30,274 nucleotides of DNA. Source: Suilimivivens sp045586385 (GTDB lineage Bacteria > Bacillota > Clostridia > Lachnospirales > Lachnospiraceae). This document shows, piece by piece, positions 22,645-30,034 of this stretch. The stretch covers positions 1 through 30,274 of the forward strand of contig JAZNAE010000057.1 of the NCBI GenBank assembly GCA_045586385.1, in the 5' to 3' direction. Below the pieces are notes generated by a model. That model ran no database searches. It saw only the letters and a program-made list of their open reading frames with translations, and was not told the DNA's origin. Position 1 is the first letter of the stretch, and each line of letters begins with the position of its first letter. A program made the translations under genes and the position numbers.

Positions 22645-22682
22645 AAACTTCTAAGAAGTGAAAACTTTTTAGAAGTTTTTTA
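22645..22682 (+). terminator. terminator after the serine hydrolase
   Basis: AAACTTCTAA 22645-22654 pairs with TTAGAAGTTT 22669-22678, followed by a T-rich tract. Confidence 0.85.
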
Positions 22683-22691
22683 TTTTATGTG

Positions 22692-22755
22692 TTGACATTT
22701 ATATCGAGGTGCGATATAGTAACTGTATCGAAGTTCGATGTATCGAGATGCAATA
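22692..22755 (+). promoter_or_regulatory. promoter with three PadR-type operator repeats
   Basis: Consensus TTGACA at 22692-22697 and TATAGT at 22715-22720 are 17 bp apart. Three copies of a 15-bp TATCG-N5-CGATA-like element overlap and follow them: TATCGAGGTGCGATA 22702-22716 (perfect arms), TATCGAAGTTCGATG 22726-22740 and TATCGAGATGCAATA 22741-22755. Copy 1 covers the spacer and -10; copies 2 and 3 cover the start site and leader. The layout fits repression by the PadR protein encoded next. Confidence 0.85.
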
Positions 22756-22776
22756 GTATGTAAAAGAGGAGAAATA

Positions 22777-23100
22777 ATGGAAGAGAGAGTAAAGAAAATT
22801 TATTGTCCAATGACAGAGACAGGGTTTTATATTTTGTTCTGTTTAAAGGAAGAAATGCATGGATATGACATTGGTAAGAAAGTAAAAGAAATGACAAAAG
22901 GAGAGGTGACAATCAGTCCGGGAACTATGTATGGTACATTATCTAAAATGGAGAAAGATGGTTTAATCACCTTCACGAGAGAAGAAGAAAAAAGAAAGTT
23001 TTATGTAATGTCAGCCTTGGGTAGGGAAATCTTGGATTTAGAGTTGAAGCGTATTGAAAGATTGTATAAGAACAGTATAGGAGAAATGTATTATGGCTAA
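22777..23100 (+). CDS. PadR-family transcriptional regulator
   Basis: The 107-residue protein is a compact PadR winged helix: MTETGFYILFCLKEEMHGYD at the start, then TISPGTMYGTLSKMEKDGLI (recognition helix and wing) and a short C-terminal dimer helix. The ATG at 22777 follows AGAGGAG. Three operator-like repeats in its own promoter suggest tight autorepression. It overlaps the following DUF2812 gene by 8 nt; this regulator-membrane-protein pairing is common in Firmicutes and suggests joint response to a membrane-active compound. Confidence 0.9.
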   Translation: MEERVKKIYCPMTETGFYILFCLKEEMHGYDIGKKVKEMTKGEVTISPGTMYGTLSKMEKDGLITFTREEEKRKFYVMSALGREILDLELKRIERLYKNSIGEMYYG

Positions 23101-23647
23101 GAATAGTAAAATGGAACTTCATTTTTTTACGTTAACAGATTATGAGAAAGAAGAGGAATTTTTAAGAAAGAAAAGTAATGATGGCTATCGATTTAAAAAA
23201 GTAATTGCACCATGTTTCTATTTTTTCGAAAAAACCGAGCCGGAAGATGTGATTTACCGATTAGATTTTAATCCTAAGAGTAAAGAAGAAAAAGAAGACT
23301 TTTTCCAGATGTATCGTGATTATGGTTGGGAATATATGCAGGATATGAATTGTTATAGTTATTTTAGAAGACCGGCGAAAGACACCAGTGAAGCAGAAGG
23401 AGAGATATTCAGTGATAATGCATCAAGATTAGAAATGCTGAAAAGTATTGTGTGGAGTCGGTTTATCCCGATACTTGTTGTCTTTCTATTGATTGCTGTT
23501 CCCAATATAATCAACATATTTGATTTTACAAAACAGTTTATCATGGCATACAGAATATTTTGGGGAACGATCCTTGTGCTATACGGATGGATGTTTATAG
23601 ATATGATGATAGGCGTTTATAAACTAAAAAACAAGTATTCCGTTTAA
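23093..23647 (+). CDS. DUF2812 membrane protein
   Basis: The 184-residue product has an N-terminal soluble DUF2812 domain (about 1-105, with EEFLRKKSNDGYRFKKV, YRLDFNP and DYGWEYMQDMNCYSYFRR). Two transmembrane segments follow (about 125-145 and 150-175). The function of the family is not established. It is translationally coupled to the PadR gene upstream through an 8-nt overlap, and its expression is presumably limited by that repressor. Confidence 0.82.
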   Translation: MAKNSKMELHFFTLTDYEKEEEFLRKKSNDGYRFKKVIAPCFYFFEKTEPEDVIYRLDFNPKSKEEKEDFFQMYRDYGWEYMQDMNCYSYFRRPAKDTSEAEGEIFSDNASRLEMLKSIVWSRFIPILVVFLLIAVPNIINIFDFTKQFIMAYRIFWGTILVLYGWMFIDMMIGVYKLKNKYSV

Positions 23648-23659
23648 ATGGGAATGGGG

Positions 23660-24487
23660 TTAATGCTTACCTAACTGCCAGAAAGCAACGGCACTGGCAG
23701 CCGCCACATTCAAGGAGTCAACGCCATGGGACATGGGAATTTTAACCGTATAATCGCAGTCGGTGATAGTGCTTGCAGCTAGCCCGTCGCCTTCGGTGCC
23801 GAGAATGATTGCAAGTTTTTCCTCCGTGACAAGGGCAGGATGGTCAATGCTGACAGAAGTGTCAGATAAGGCCATGGCAGCAGTTTTAAAGCCAAGTTCC
23901 TTTAAGGTATCGACGTAAGGCGCTTGTGAGTCATCGGTTTTGCTACCAAGATAAGTCCATGGCACCTGAAAGACGGTCCCCATACTGACTCTGATGGCAC
24001 GGCGATATAAAGGGTCACTGCATGCAGGGGTAAGTAAAACAGCATCCATATTAAGGGCGGCAGCAGAACGGAAGATAGCGCCTACATTGGTAGGATTTAC
24101 CACATCTTCTAAGACAGCAATGCGACGTGCACCGGTGCAGACTTCTTCTACGGATGGATAATCTTTGCGATACATAGCACACAGCATACCTCTGGTTAAT
24201 TGAAATCCCGTAAGTTTGGTCAATACATCAAATGCTGCAGTATAAACGGGTACATCCGGGCAGCGGTCTATCAGTTCTTTTGCAAGGCCTTTCATCTGTG
24301 TATGCTCAATCAAAAAAGACACAGGAATATAGCCGCTATTTAAAGCACGTTCAATAACGATGGGACTTTCAGCAATGAAAAGTCCCTTTTTCGGTTCATA
24401 GATATGGGCAAGCTGGGATTCAGAATATCTTGCATAAATGTCTAATTCCGGTGCCGAAAAGTCAGTGATTTCAATGATGTTTGACAT
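23660..24487 (-). CDS. TrmH/SpoU-family RNA 2'-O-methyltransferase
   Basis: The 275-residue enzyme has a SpoU substrate-binding region at the N-terminus (YSESQLAHIYEPKKGLFIAES) and the knotted SPOUT domain from about 120. The three motifs are NPTNVGAIFRSAAAL, ILGTEGDGL and PMSHGVDSLNVAAASAVAFW. It methylates the ribose 2'-OH of a tRNA or rRNA residue with S-adenosylmethionine; which residue cannot be told from sequence. The ATG has AGGAGCA upstream on the minus strand. Its direction opposes its neighbours, so it is probably a single-gene unit. Confidence 0.88.
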   Translation of the reverse strand: MSNIIEITDFSAPELDIYARYSESQLAHIYEPKKGLFIAESPIVIERALNSGYIPVSFLIEHTQMKGLAKELIDRCPDVPVYTAAFDVLTKLTGFQLTRGMLCAMYRKDYPSVEEVCTGARRIAVLEDVVNPTNVGAIFRSAAALNMDAVLLTPACSDPLYRRAIRVSMGTVFQVPWTYLGSKTDDSQAPYVDTLKELGFKTAAMALSDTSVSIDHPALVTEEKLAIILGTEGDGLAASTITDCDYTVKIPMSHGVDSLNVAAASAVAFWQLGKH

Positions 24488-24614
24488 AAGGTGCTCCTAT
24501 ATGTTTTCTTTCTAAAAACATTATAGATATGAGGAATAAAGATGTCAAATGTCGAGAAATGTGGTATAGTCAATAGAGGATTGATTAGGAGATTTTAGAA
24601 AGGAGAAGGACAAC

Positions 24615-25265
24615 GTGGCTTATGCAATGATACATTTGGAAGTGGCATATCGGCTACTTAACAGTTATAAATGGATAAATAATAAAGGTGACTTTATGTT
24701 GGGAGCACTGGCACCTGATGCAGTTCATTTTCACAAGGATTATACGCCTAAATTAAAGGAAAAAAGTCACTTATGGAATTGTGGTCCCAAGTGGGGGATT
24801 ACCCTTGAAAGCGATAAGTGGGAAAAGAATATACTTACTTTTTGGGATGAGCATAAGACAGATGCAAACAGGGATTTTCTGGCAGGCTATTGCATTCACA
24901 TCCTGACAGACAGATTGAATGATATAAAAATATGGACACCCTTCAGAAATGCCAATATAGAAGGTGATAATGTTGCGGAAATCTATCATATCTATGGAGA
25001 TGAAGCATATGGAAGTGACCAGTGGCTATATCAGAACAGTCCGAATATGGGTGAAATAGTGAATTTGATATCCCAAGGAAAGGCGTATGATATTACAGAC
25101 TGTATTAATGCAGAAGATATAGAAAGACAGAAAAGAGCAGTTTTGGAAGAACTTTATAAAGAAAAAAGAGAGATAGCTATAAGCAATTATGTTTATTGTA
25201 CAGAAGAGGTAATTACTTCTTTTATTAAGGAAAGTGCAGAGATGCTTTCGGAAGCATTGAGGTAA
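24615..25265 (+). CDS. zinc-dependent phospholipase C-like protein
   Basis: The 216-residue protein matches the Zn-dependent phospholipase C/S1-P1 nuclease-like hydrolase family (pfam00882 type). An early histidine in AYAMIHLEVAYRLL is followed by LGALAPDAVHFHKDYT, a histidine in KSHLW and GYCIHILTDRLND, which supply the metal ligands. There is no signal peptide, so it probably acts in the cytoplasm, unlike secreted phospholipases. The start is a GTG at 24615 with AGGAGAAGG 6 nt upstream. It opens a run of four tightly packed genes (the next begins 3 nt after its stop). Confidence 0.8.
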   Translation: MAYAMIHLEVAYRLLNSYKWINNKGDFMLGALAPDAVHFHKDYTPKLKEKSHLWNCGPKWGITLESDKWEKNILTFWDEHKTDANRDFLAGYCIHILTDRLNDIKIWTPFRNANIEGDNVAEIYHIYGDEAYGSDQWLYQNSPNMGEIVNLISQGKAYDITDCINAEDIERQKRAVLEELYKEKREIAISNYVYCTEEVITSFIKESAEMLSEALR

Positions 25266-25268
25266 GAA

Positions 25269-25943
25269 ATGAAGATTATCGGAACAGGAAACACAGCAGA
25301 GGTTTATGAATACGGGGAGGGAAAAGTTTGTAAGCTTTTCGTAGAAGGCTATCCCAGGGAATATGTGGAACTGGAATATGGCAATGCAAAGGAAATGTAC
25401 AGACTGGGGATACGTGTCCCCAAACCTTATGAATTGGTGCTGATAGACAACCGGAACGGAATCATTTATGAGAAGATAGATGGAGTTTCATTGTTGGACC
25501 GGATGCTGGACGATCAAGAACATATAGATGAATATTTGGAAAAAGCAGTTTTAGTGCAAAAAGCAATTTTGGCAAAAAAACCGGGAAAGCTTCTTTCGTA
25601 CAAAGACTTTATCCGGGGAATATTTGCAGGTAAAAATATAGAGGATGAAGATATTTTTCATAAAATTCAAATGTTACCCGACGGTGAGCAGTTACTCCAT
25701 GGGGATTTTCATTTTGGGAACATTTTAATCACAAAAGAGGGAGAATACGTTGTAATTGATTTTATGAATGTATGCTATGGTCCTATACTCTATGACATTG
25801 CAAGAACCTTTTGCCTTATCAATGAAAAAAGTGATGTTGTGGCAAAGTCCTACTTAAGTAAGATGAATGTTATGGAAACAGAGTTGGAACAGTACTTAGA
25901 TGTGATTAAGCTGTGTCGAAAATATGAAATGATAGAGAAGTGA
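25269..25943 (+). CDS. APH-like phosphotransferase (aminoglycoside/choline kinase fold)
   Basis: This 224-residue kinase-like protein has a nucleotide-binding N-lobe (IGTGNTAEVYEYGEGKVCKL), the catalytic loop LLHGDFHFGNIL (with HGD...N) and the metal-binding VIDFMN. That is the signature set of the APH/choline kinase superfamily. It is somewhat shorter than typical resistance enzymes, so a metabolic or house-cleaning substrate is as likely as an antibiotic. The genes on both sides lie within 3-4 nt, showing an operon with the phospholipase-like, Nudix and GNAT proteins. Confidence 0.82.
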   Translation: MKIIGTGNTAEVYEYGEGKVCKLFVEGYPREYVELEYGNAKEMYRLGIRVPKPYELVLIDNRNGIIYEKIDGVSLLDRMLDDQEHIDEYLEKAVLVQKAILAKKPGKLLSYKDFIRGIFAGKNIEDEDIFHKIQMLPDGEQLLHGDFHFGNILITKEGEYVVIDFMNVCYGPILYDIARTFCLINEKSDVVAKSYLSKMNVMETELEQYLDVIKLCRKYEMIEK

Positions 25944-25947
25944 GAAA

Positions 25948-26484
25948 ATGAAGAACTTATTTACAATTGATAAAAAGAATTACAAGGAAAACGGCACGGT
26001 CGGCAAAAGACCTTCCGTGAGGGGAATTATTATAAAAGACGGCAAAATTGCCATGATGCACAGCTTAAAATATGATTATTATAAACTGCCCGGCGGTGGT
26101 ATGGAGCAGGGGGAAAGCAATGAGGAAACCCTGATTCGTGAAGTGCGGGAAGAAAGCGGTCTTGTGGTAAAACCGGAAACCATTACGGAATATGGATATG
26201 TCCGCAGGATCGAGAAGGGGAGATTTGAGGATATTTTTATTCAAGATAATTACTACTACTTGTGCGAGGTAGAAGAGGAAAACGTGGGAGCACAGTTGGA
26301 GGCTTATGAGGAAGAAGAACAGTTTGTGCTGGAGTTTGTGCTGCCGGAGCATGCAATTGATGTGAACAAAACTGCTGATCATAAAGAGAAAGAATATGTG
26401 CAAACGTTTAAAGGGATGATGGAAAGAGAGAACAGAGTACTTGAATTGATAATGGATAGCGAAGTATATGGGAGGAAAAAATGA
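25948..26484 (+). CDS. Nudix hydrolase
   Basis: The 178-residue protein has a complete Nudix box (GGGMEQGESNEETLIREVRE, then ESGL) at about 48-70, preceded by a strand with MMHSLKYDYYKLPGGG. The N-terminal 20 residues and the C-terminal helix (about 150-178) are extra. It hydrolyses a nucleoside diphosphate derivative that cannot be specified. It lies 4 nt after the kinase gene and overlaps the next gene by 4 nt (ATGA), so translation is coupled. Confidence 0.86.
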   Translation: MKNLFTIDKKNYKENGTVGKRPSVRGIIIKDGKIAMMHSLKYDYYKLPGGGMEQGESNEETLIREVREESGLVVKPETITEYGYVRRIEKGRFEDIFIQDNYYYLCEVEEENVGAQLEAYEEEEQFVLEFVLPEHAIDVNKTADHKEKEYVQTFKGMMERENRVLELIMDSEVYGRKK

Positions 26485-26933
26485 ATTACCGCAAAGCAAC
26501 GATAGAAGATGTTAAGCAGTTGGTAGAATTAAGGAAAAAACAGCTTATCGATGAGGGCTGTTATGCAGACAACAATATTGATGAGGAACTGGAAAGATAT
26601 TTTTTGGCAGGTATAACGGATCAAACATTGATTGTTTGGCTTGCAACGGAAGATGAATGTATTATCGGTACTGCAGGCGTGTGCTTTTTTCAGTATCCAC
26701 CCAGCTTTTCCAATACATCAGGAAAAGTTGCTTATATTACAAATGTTTATACAAAAAATGAATTCCGCAAACAGGGGATTGCATCAAAACTTCTGGATTT
26801 CATCATGGAAGAGATAAAAAACGAAGGCTGTATGTTTGCAAGACTTCATGCGTCATCCCAAGGTAAAAAGTTGTATGAAAAAATGGGATTTTCAGATGCT
26901 GAAGGCTTTATGGGAAAAAGGATGTCCCTGTAG
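26481..26933 (+). CDS. GNAT-family N-acetyltransferase
   Basis: The 150-residue acetyltransferase begins MNYRKATIEDVKQLVELRKK. It contains the acetyl-CoA binding motif in NVYTKNEFRKQGIASKLLDF and the C-terminal KLYEKMGFSDAEGF. It is the last gene of the phospholipase/kinase/Nudix/GNAT run, with a 4-nt overlap to the Nudix gene and a terminator just after it. Its motif A resembles the GNAT half of the fused protein at 20881, which suggests that a Nudix-GNAT partnership recurs in this genome. Confidence 0.87.
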   Translation: MNYRKATIEDVKQLVELRKKQLIDEGCYADNNIDEELERYFLAGITDQTLIVWLATEDECIIGTAGVCFFQYPPSFSNTSGKVAYITNVYTKNEFRKQGIASKLLDFIMEEIKNEGCMFARLHASSQGKKLYEKMGFSDAEGFMGKRMSL

Positions 26934-26948
26934 TTGAACAATTAATTT

Positions 26949-26977
26949 AGAACCACAATTACTGTGGTTCTTTTTTT
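26949..26977 (+). terminator. terminator after the four-gene run
   Basis: AGAACCACA 26949-26957 pairs perfectly with TGTGGTTCT 26963-26971, with a 5-nt loop and a run of seven T residues. Confidence 0.92.
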
Positions 26978-26980
26978 GAC

Positions 26981-27029
26981 TTGACAGCTAATTAGAATTA
27001 GCTTATAATAAGGCTAATCAGAATTAGCC
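26981..27029 (+). promoter_or_regulatory. promoter with two TetR-type operators
   Basis: Consensus TTGACA at 26981-26986 and TATAAT at 27004-27009 are 17 bp apart. The palindrome GCTAATTAGAATTAGC (26987-27002, arms of 7) fills the spacer exactly. A second copy, GGCTAATCAGAATTAGCC (27012-27029, arms of 7), covers the start site, about 26 bp centre to centre. This is a clear double operator for the TetR protein encoded immediately downstream. Confidence 0.9.
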
Positions 27030-27041
27030 AAGGAGGAGGGT

Positions 27042-27653
27042 ATGGATACAAAGAAAAAAATCTTAGATGTTGCATTAACCTTATTTTCGGAAAAGGGATA
27101 TGGAAAGGTTTATGTTGGGCAGATAGCAGAAGGGGTAGGAATCAAAGCCCCGTCCTTATATAAACATTATAAAAGTAAGCAGGATATATTTGAGGCAATC
27201 CTTGAGGAGATGCGGAACCGGTATAATAAAGAAACCTCCCTTCTTAAGTTTAATGGAAGTGATTTTCAAGTTGATTTTAATTTTTTTTCTAAGGTTACAG
27301 AAGATGAATTGGTGAAAATGGGGATGGGATTATTTCATTTCTTTTTGCATGATGAGTACGAATGTAAATTTAGAAAGATGCTTACAATCGAGCAGTTTTC
27401 CAACAAAGAGCTTGCAGAGTTATTTTCAAATCAATATTTCAATGATCCTTTAAAATATCAGAGCGGATTACTTCAAATGATGATGTTGCAAGGACAGATG
27501 AAAAAGGAAGATGAGCAAATTATGGCATTGCATTTTTATGCCCCGATGTATTTGCTTTTAACTGTGTGCGACAGAGAGCCCGAAAGAGAGGCAGAAGCAA
27601 TGCGTATGTTAGAAAAGCATATCAAACAATTTAACAGAATGTATAAGGAGTAA
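27042..27653 (+). CDS. TetR/AcrR-family transcriptional regulator
   Basis: The 203-residue protein has the TetR helix-turn-helix at about 5-50 (TKKKILDVALTLFSEKGYGK and GIKAPSLYKHYKSKQDIFEA). A helical C-terminal ligand and dimer domain follows. An AGGAGGAGGG ribosome binding site precedes the ATG. Two palindromic operators in its own promoter show probable autorepression. The reductase gene follows after 5 nt in the same operon and is the likely regulated function. Confidence 0.92.
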   Translation: MDTKKKILDVALTLFSEKGYGKVYVGQIAEGVGIKAPSLYKHYKSKQDIFEAILEEMRNRYNKETSLLKFNGSDFQVDFNFFSKVTEDELVKMGMGLFHFFLHDEYECKFRKMLTIEQFSNKELAELFSNQYFNDPLKYQSGLLQMMMLQGQMKKEDEQIMALHFYAPMYLLLTVCDREPEREAEAMRMLEKHIKQFNRMYKE

Positions 27654-27658
27654 AGACG

Positions 27659-28357
27659 ATGAAAATTGTAATGATACACGGACAAAATCATAAGGGAAGT
27701 ACCTATAACATTGGTAGAATGATAGCAAATAAAATCGGTAGGGAAGAAGATATTGTAGAATTTTTTCTTCCCAGGGATTTGAATCATTTTTGCACAGGCT
27801 GTTATACATGCATAGATGATGTTACAAAGTGTCCGTTCTATGAAGAGAAAAATAAAATTATGACGGAGGTAGAAGCAGCAGATGTTTTGATTTTTACAAC
27901 GCCAACCTATTGCCTTAGGGCATCTGCACCGATGAAGAATTTTATTGATTTGACATTTAATTACTGGATGTCACACAGACCGCGAAAATGTATGTTTAGT
28001 AAAAAAGCGATTGTAGTTTCGACAGCAGCAGGAAACGGCGCAAAAAAAGCGGTTAAGGATATAACAGATGCTTTGTTCTATTGGGGGATTCCATACATAG
28101 TGCCATACGGCATTTGCATTCAGGCTATGAATTGGAACGGAGTAAGTGATAAGAAAAAGCAAAAAATAGAACGTGATACTACAAAGATTGCGAATAAAGT
28201 ATTAAAGAAAAAGAATGTGAAAGTAGGATTAAAGACAAAAGCGATATTTATGCTGATGCGGATGCTTCAGAAGGCGGATATGGCTTCTGGTGAGGCAGAC
28301 AGGGCATATTGGGAACAAAGAGGTTGGTTGGTGAAAGGAAGACCGTGGAAAGAGTGA
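27659..28357 (+). CDS. flavodoxin-fold NAD(P)H-dependent oxidoreductase
   Basis: This 232-residue flavoprotein has the FMN phosphate loop GQNHKGSTYNIG near the start, the CTGCYTCIDD cysteine motif at about 42-51 and the flavin loop TTPTYCLRASAPMKNFIDL. The C-terminal 50 residues are a basic helical extension (KVLKKKNVKVGLKTKAIF). It probably reduces quinones, nitro compounds or similar electrophiles. It is co-transcribed with the TetR gene 5 nt upstream, which suggests induction by its substrate (inference). Confidence 0.86.
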   Translation: MKIVMIHGQNHKGSTYNIGRMIANKIGREEDIVEFFLPRDLNHFCTGCYTCIDDVTKCPFYEEKNKIMTEVEAADVLIFTTPTYCLRASAPMKNFIDLTFNYWMSHRPRKCMFSKKAIVVSTAAGNGAKKAVKDITDALFYWGIPYIVPYGICIQAMNWNGVSDKKKQKIERDTTKIANKVLKKKNVKVGLKTKAIFMLMRMLQKADMASGEADRAYWEQRGWLVKGRPWKE

Positions 28358-28371
28358 GCATTTATTGGTGA

Positions 28372-28400
28372 TTGATAAAAAGGTAAAAACGGGTTATAAT
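28372..28400 (+). promoter_or_regulatory. predicted promoter of the Phd-RelE pair
   Basis: TTGATA at 28372-28377 and TATAAT at 28395-28400 are 17 bp apart, 48 nt upstream of the antitoxin start. Confidence 0.75.
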
Positions 28401-28448
28401 TAAATCGGAAAGATAAAATTGTGATAAAATGTGGATAAGGAGTTGCGC

Positions 28449-28706
28449 ATGATACAGATAAGACCAGTTTCTGATTTGAGAAATAAATTTACTGATATTG
28501 AAAAGGCAGTTGGAGGAGGAGAACCGGTATATTTAACAAAGAACGGATACGGTGCAATGGTCGTATTAAGCTTAGAGGCATATTCCAGACTCACAGATGG
28601 TGTTGAAGCCTCATTAGATGAGGCGGATAGAGCTGCATTGGAGAATGAAAAAAGATATACGCATGAAGAAGTTTTTTCAAATCTTAGAAGGAGAGTAAAT
28701 GGCTGA
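28449..28706 (+). CDS. Phd/YefM-family antitoxin
   Basis: The 85-residue protein has the N-terminal Phd/YefM DNA-binding fold (IRPVSDLRNKFTDIEKAVGG, then EPVYLTKNGYGAMVVLSLEAY). An acidic helical C-terminal tail would neutralise the toxin. I chose the ATG at 28449, 6 nt after AAGGAG; an in-frame GTG at 28431 lies upstream of that site. Its stop overlaps the toxin start by 8 nt, the classic coupled arrangement. The pair should repress its own promoter. Confidence 0.92.
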   Translation: MIQIRPVSDLRNKFTDIEKAVGGGEPVYLTKNGYGAMVVLSLEAYSRLTDGVEASLDEADRAALENEKRYTHEEVFSNLRRRVNG

Positions 28707-29028
28707 TACACAATATAGATTAAGGTATCTACCTTTGTTTTATGAGGATTTAAAGCAAAAAGTGACATATATATCGGAAACACTGCATAATGTAAAAGCA
28801 GCAAATGATTTGTTAGATGCGGTTGAACAAGCAATAATGGAAAGATTACCTGTTGCAGAAGCATTTGAACCATATCACTCTGTAAGGGAAAGGCGGTACA
28901 AGTATTATCGTATTTATGTAAAAAATTTTATTATTTATTATGTGGTAATCAATGATGCTGATTCTACAAAAATTATGGAAGTCAGACGATTCTTATATAA
29001 CAGGCAAAATCGGGAGCAGTTGATATAA
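28699..29028 (+). CDS. RelE/ParE-superfamily toxin
   Basis: The 109-residue basic protein has the RelE/ParE fold signature: LRYLPLFYEDLKQKVTYIS, then LPVAEAFEPYHSVRERRYKYYRIYVKNFIIYYVV and a strand-like end KIMEVRRFLYNRQN. RelE members cleave mRNA on the ribosome, while ParE members act on gyrase; motifs with several Arg and Tyr near the end fit an mRNA-cleaving type, but this is not decisive. It overlaps the antitoxin gene by 8 nt, and both are intact. Confidence 0.9.
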   Translation: MADTQYRLRYLPLFYEDLKQKVTYISETLHNVKAANDLLDAVEQAIMERLPVAEAFEPYHSVRERRYKYYRIYVKNFIIYYVVINDADSTKIMEVRRFLYNRQNREQLI

Positions 29029-29065
29029 TAAGGTTCAATTATATGTTTGAGAAATTCTTGCTTTG

Positions 29066-29106
29066 ATCACAGCATTGCTTAGGTAAGCAGTGCTGTGATT
29101 ATTTTT
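29066..29106 (+). terminator. long hairpin terminator after the toxin-antitoxin pair
   Basis: ATCACAGCA 29066-29074 pairs with TGCTGTGAT 29091-29099, and TGCTT 29076-29080 with AAGCA 29085-29089. The nearly perfect stem of about 15 bp is followed by TATTTTT. Confidence 0.85.
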
Positions 29107-29219
29107 GCCATTTCCGCTGGTGACTTCAGCAGGGAAATTAGTAGTGATATGTTTTACTTTCTTGGCAACCTATATAATAAGATTTGTAATGTATCTTTAA
29201 ATCACATGATAAAAAAGTA

Positions 29220-29250
29220 TTGACTCCTACGTTACGTTATAGTTTAGAAT
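29220..29250 (+). promoter_or_regulatory. MerR-type promoter with 19-bp spacer
   Basis: TTGACT at 29220-29225 and TAGAAT at 29245-29250 are separated by 19 bp, the long spacing that MerR activators correct by distorting DNA. The spacer holds the dyad CTCCTACGTTACGTTATAG (29224-29242; arms CT, ACGT / ACGT, AG), the usual MerR-family operator pattern. The MerR gene starts 28 nt downstream, so it is autoregulated. Confidence 0.9.
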
Positions 29251-29277
29251 ATACATATCGGAAGGAGATAAAAGCCA

Positions 29278-30003
29278 ATGATGACAGTAAATGAAGTGAG
29301 CAAATTGACCGGAGTGAGTATACGCACTCTGCAATATTATGATACCATAGGACTCCTGCCGCCTGCGGAATATACGGAGGCGGGATATCGGCTGTATGAC
29401 GATACGGCAATGGAAAGGTTACAACAGATTTTACTGTTTAAAGAGCTTGAATTCCCTTTAAAGGAAATTAAGACGATTATTGATGCTCCCAATTTTAATA
29501 AAGAAAAAGCATTGGAGCAGCAAATTGAGTTGCTTACAATAAAAAAAGAGCATCTTGAAAATCTGATTAATTTCGCCCGAAAAATAAAAGGAACAGGAGT
29601 GAATATCATGGATTTTAATGTATTTGATACAACGAAAATGGACGAGTATGCCGCTAGGGCGAAACAGCAGTGGGGAAACACACAAGAATATAAGGAATAT
29701 GAAGAAAAAACAAGCAATCAGTCTTCAGACACTCAAAAAATGGATTGGCAAAATCTCATGCATATTTTTGTAGAGTTTGGAAAAATGAAAGATAAGCAAC
29801 CGGAGAGTGAGGAAGTGCAGTGTCAGGTTAAAAAACTGCAGAATTATATTTCAGAGCATTTTTATACATGTTCCAATGAGATTTTGAAAGGACTGGGTGC
29901 AATGTATGCTGCCGGAGGGGAATTTACTGAAAATATCGATAAAGCAGCCGGAAACGGAACGGCTGTATTTGCGGCAAAAGCAATAGAGATTTATTGTGGT
30001 TAG
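29278..30003 (+). CDS. MerR-family activator with TipAS antibiotic-recognition domain
   Basis: The 241-residue protein has a MerR winged helix-turn-helix at 1-70 (VNEVSKLTGVSIRTLQYYDT, then GYRLYDDTAMERLQQILLFK) and a dimerising coiled coil to about 105. A TipAS domain (about 120-240) ends with NYISEHFYTCSNEILKGLG and a GNGTAVFAAKAIEIYCG tail. TipA-type proteins bind thiopeptides and other drugs and activate their own and nearby genes. The ATG follows GGAAGGAGA. A MerR-type operator lies in its own promoter. The esterase copy 31 nt downstream is on the same strand and may be part of its regulon. Confidence 0.9.
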   Translation: MMTVNEVSKLTGVSIRTLQYYDTIGLLPPAEYTEAGYRLYDDTAMERLQQILLFKELEFPLKEIKTIIDAPNFNKEKALEQQIELLTIKKEHLENLINFARKIKGTGVNIMDFNVFDTTKMDEYAARAKQQWGNTQEYKEYEEKTSNQSSDTQKMDWQNLMHIFVEFGKMKDKQPESEEVQCQVKKLQNYISEHFYTCSNEILKGLGAMYAAGGEFTENIDKAAGNGTAVFAAKAIEIYCG

Positions 30004-30034
30004 TAACTGAAAAAGATATTATGGAGGAACTCGT

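Noticed and set aside
22702..22755. Three short repeats as a possible CRISPR fragment
   Set aside because: The repeats are only 15 bp, internally palindromic, unequally spaced and inside a consensus promoter; they are operators. No CRISPR array or cas gene was found anywhere in the window.
25269..25943. Named aminoglycoside-resistance gene
   Set aside because: Only superfamily motifs are visible; the protein is short and no specific resistance subfamily can be recognised.
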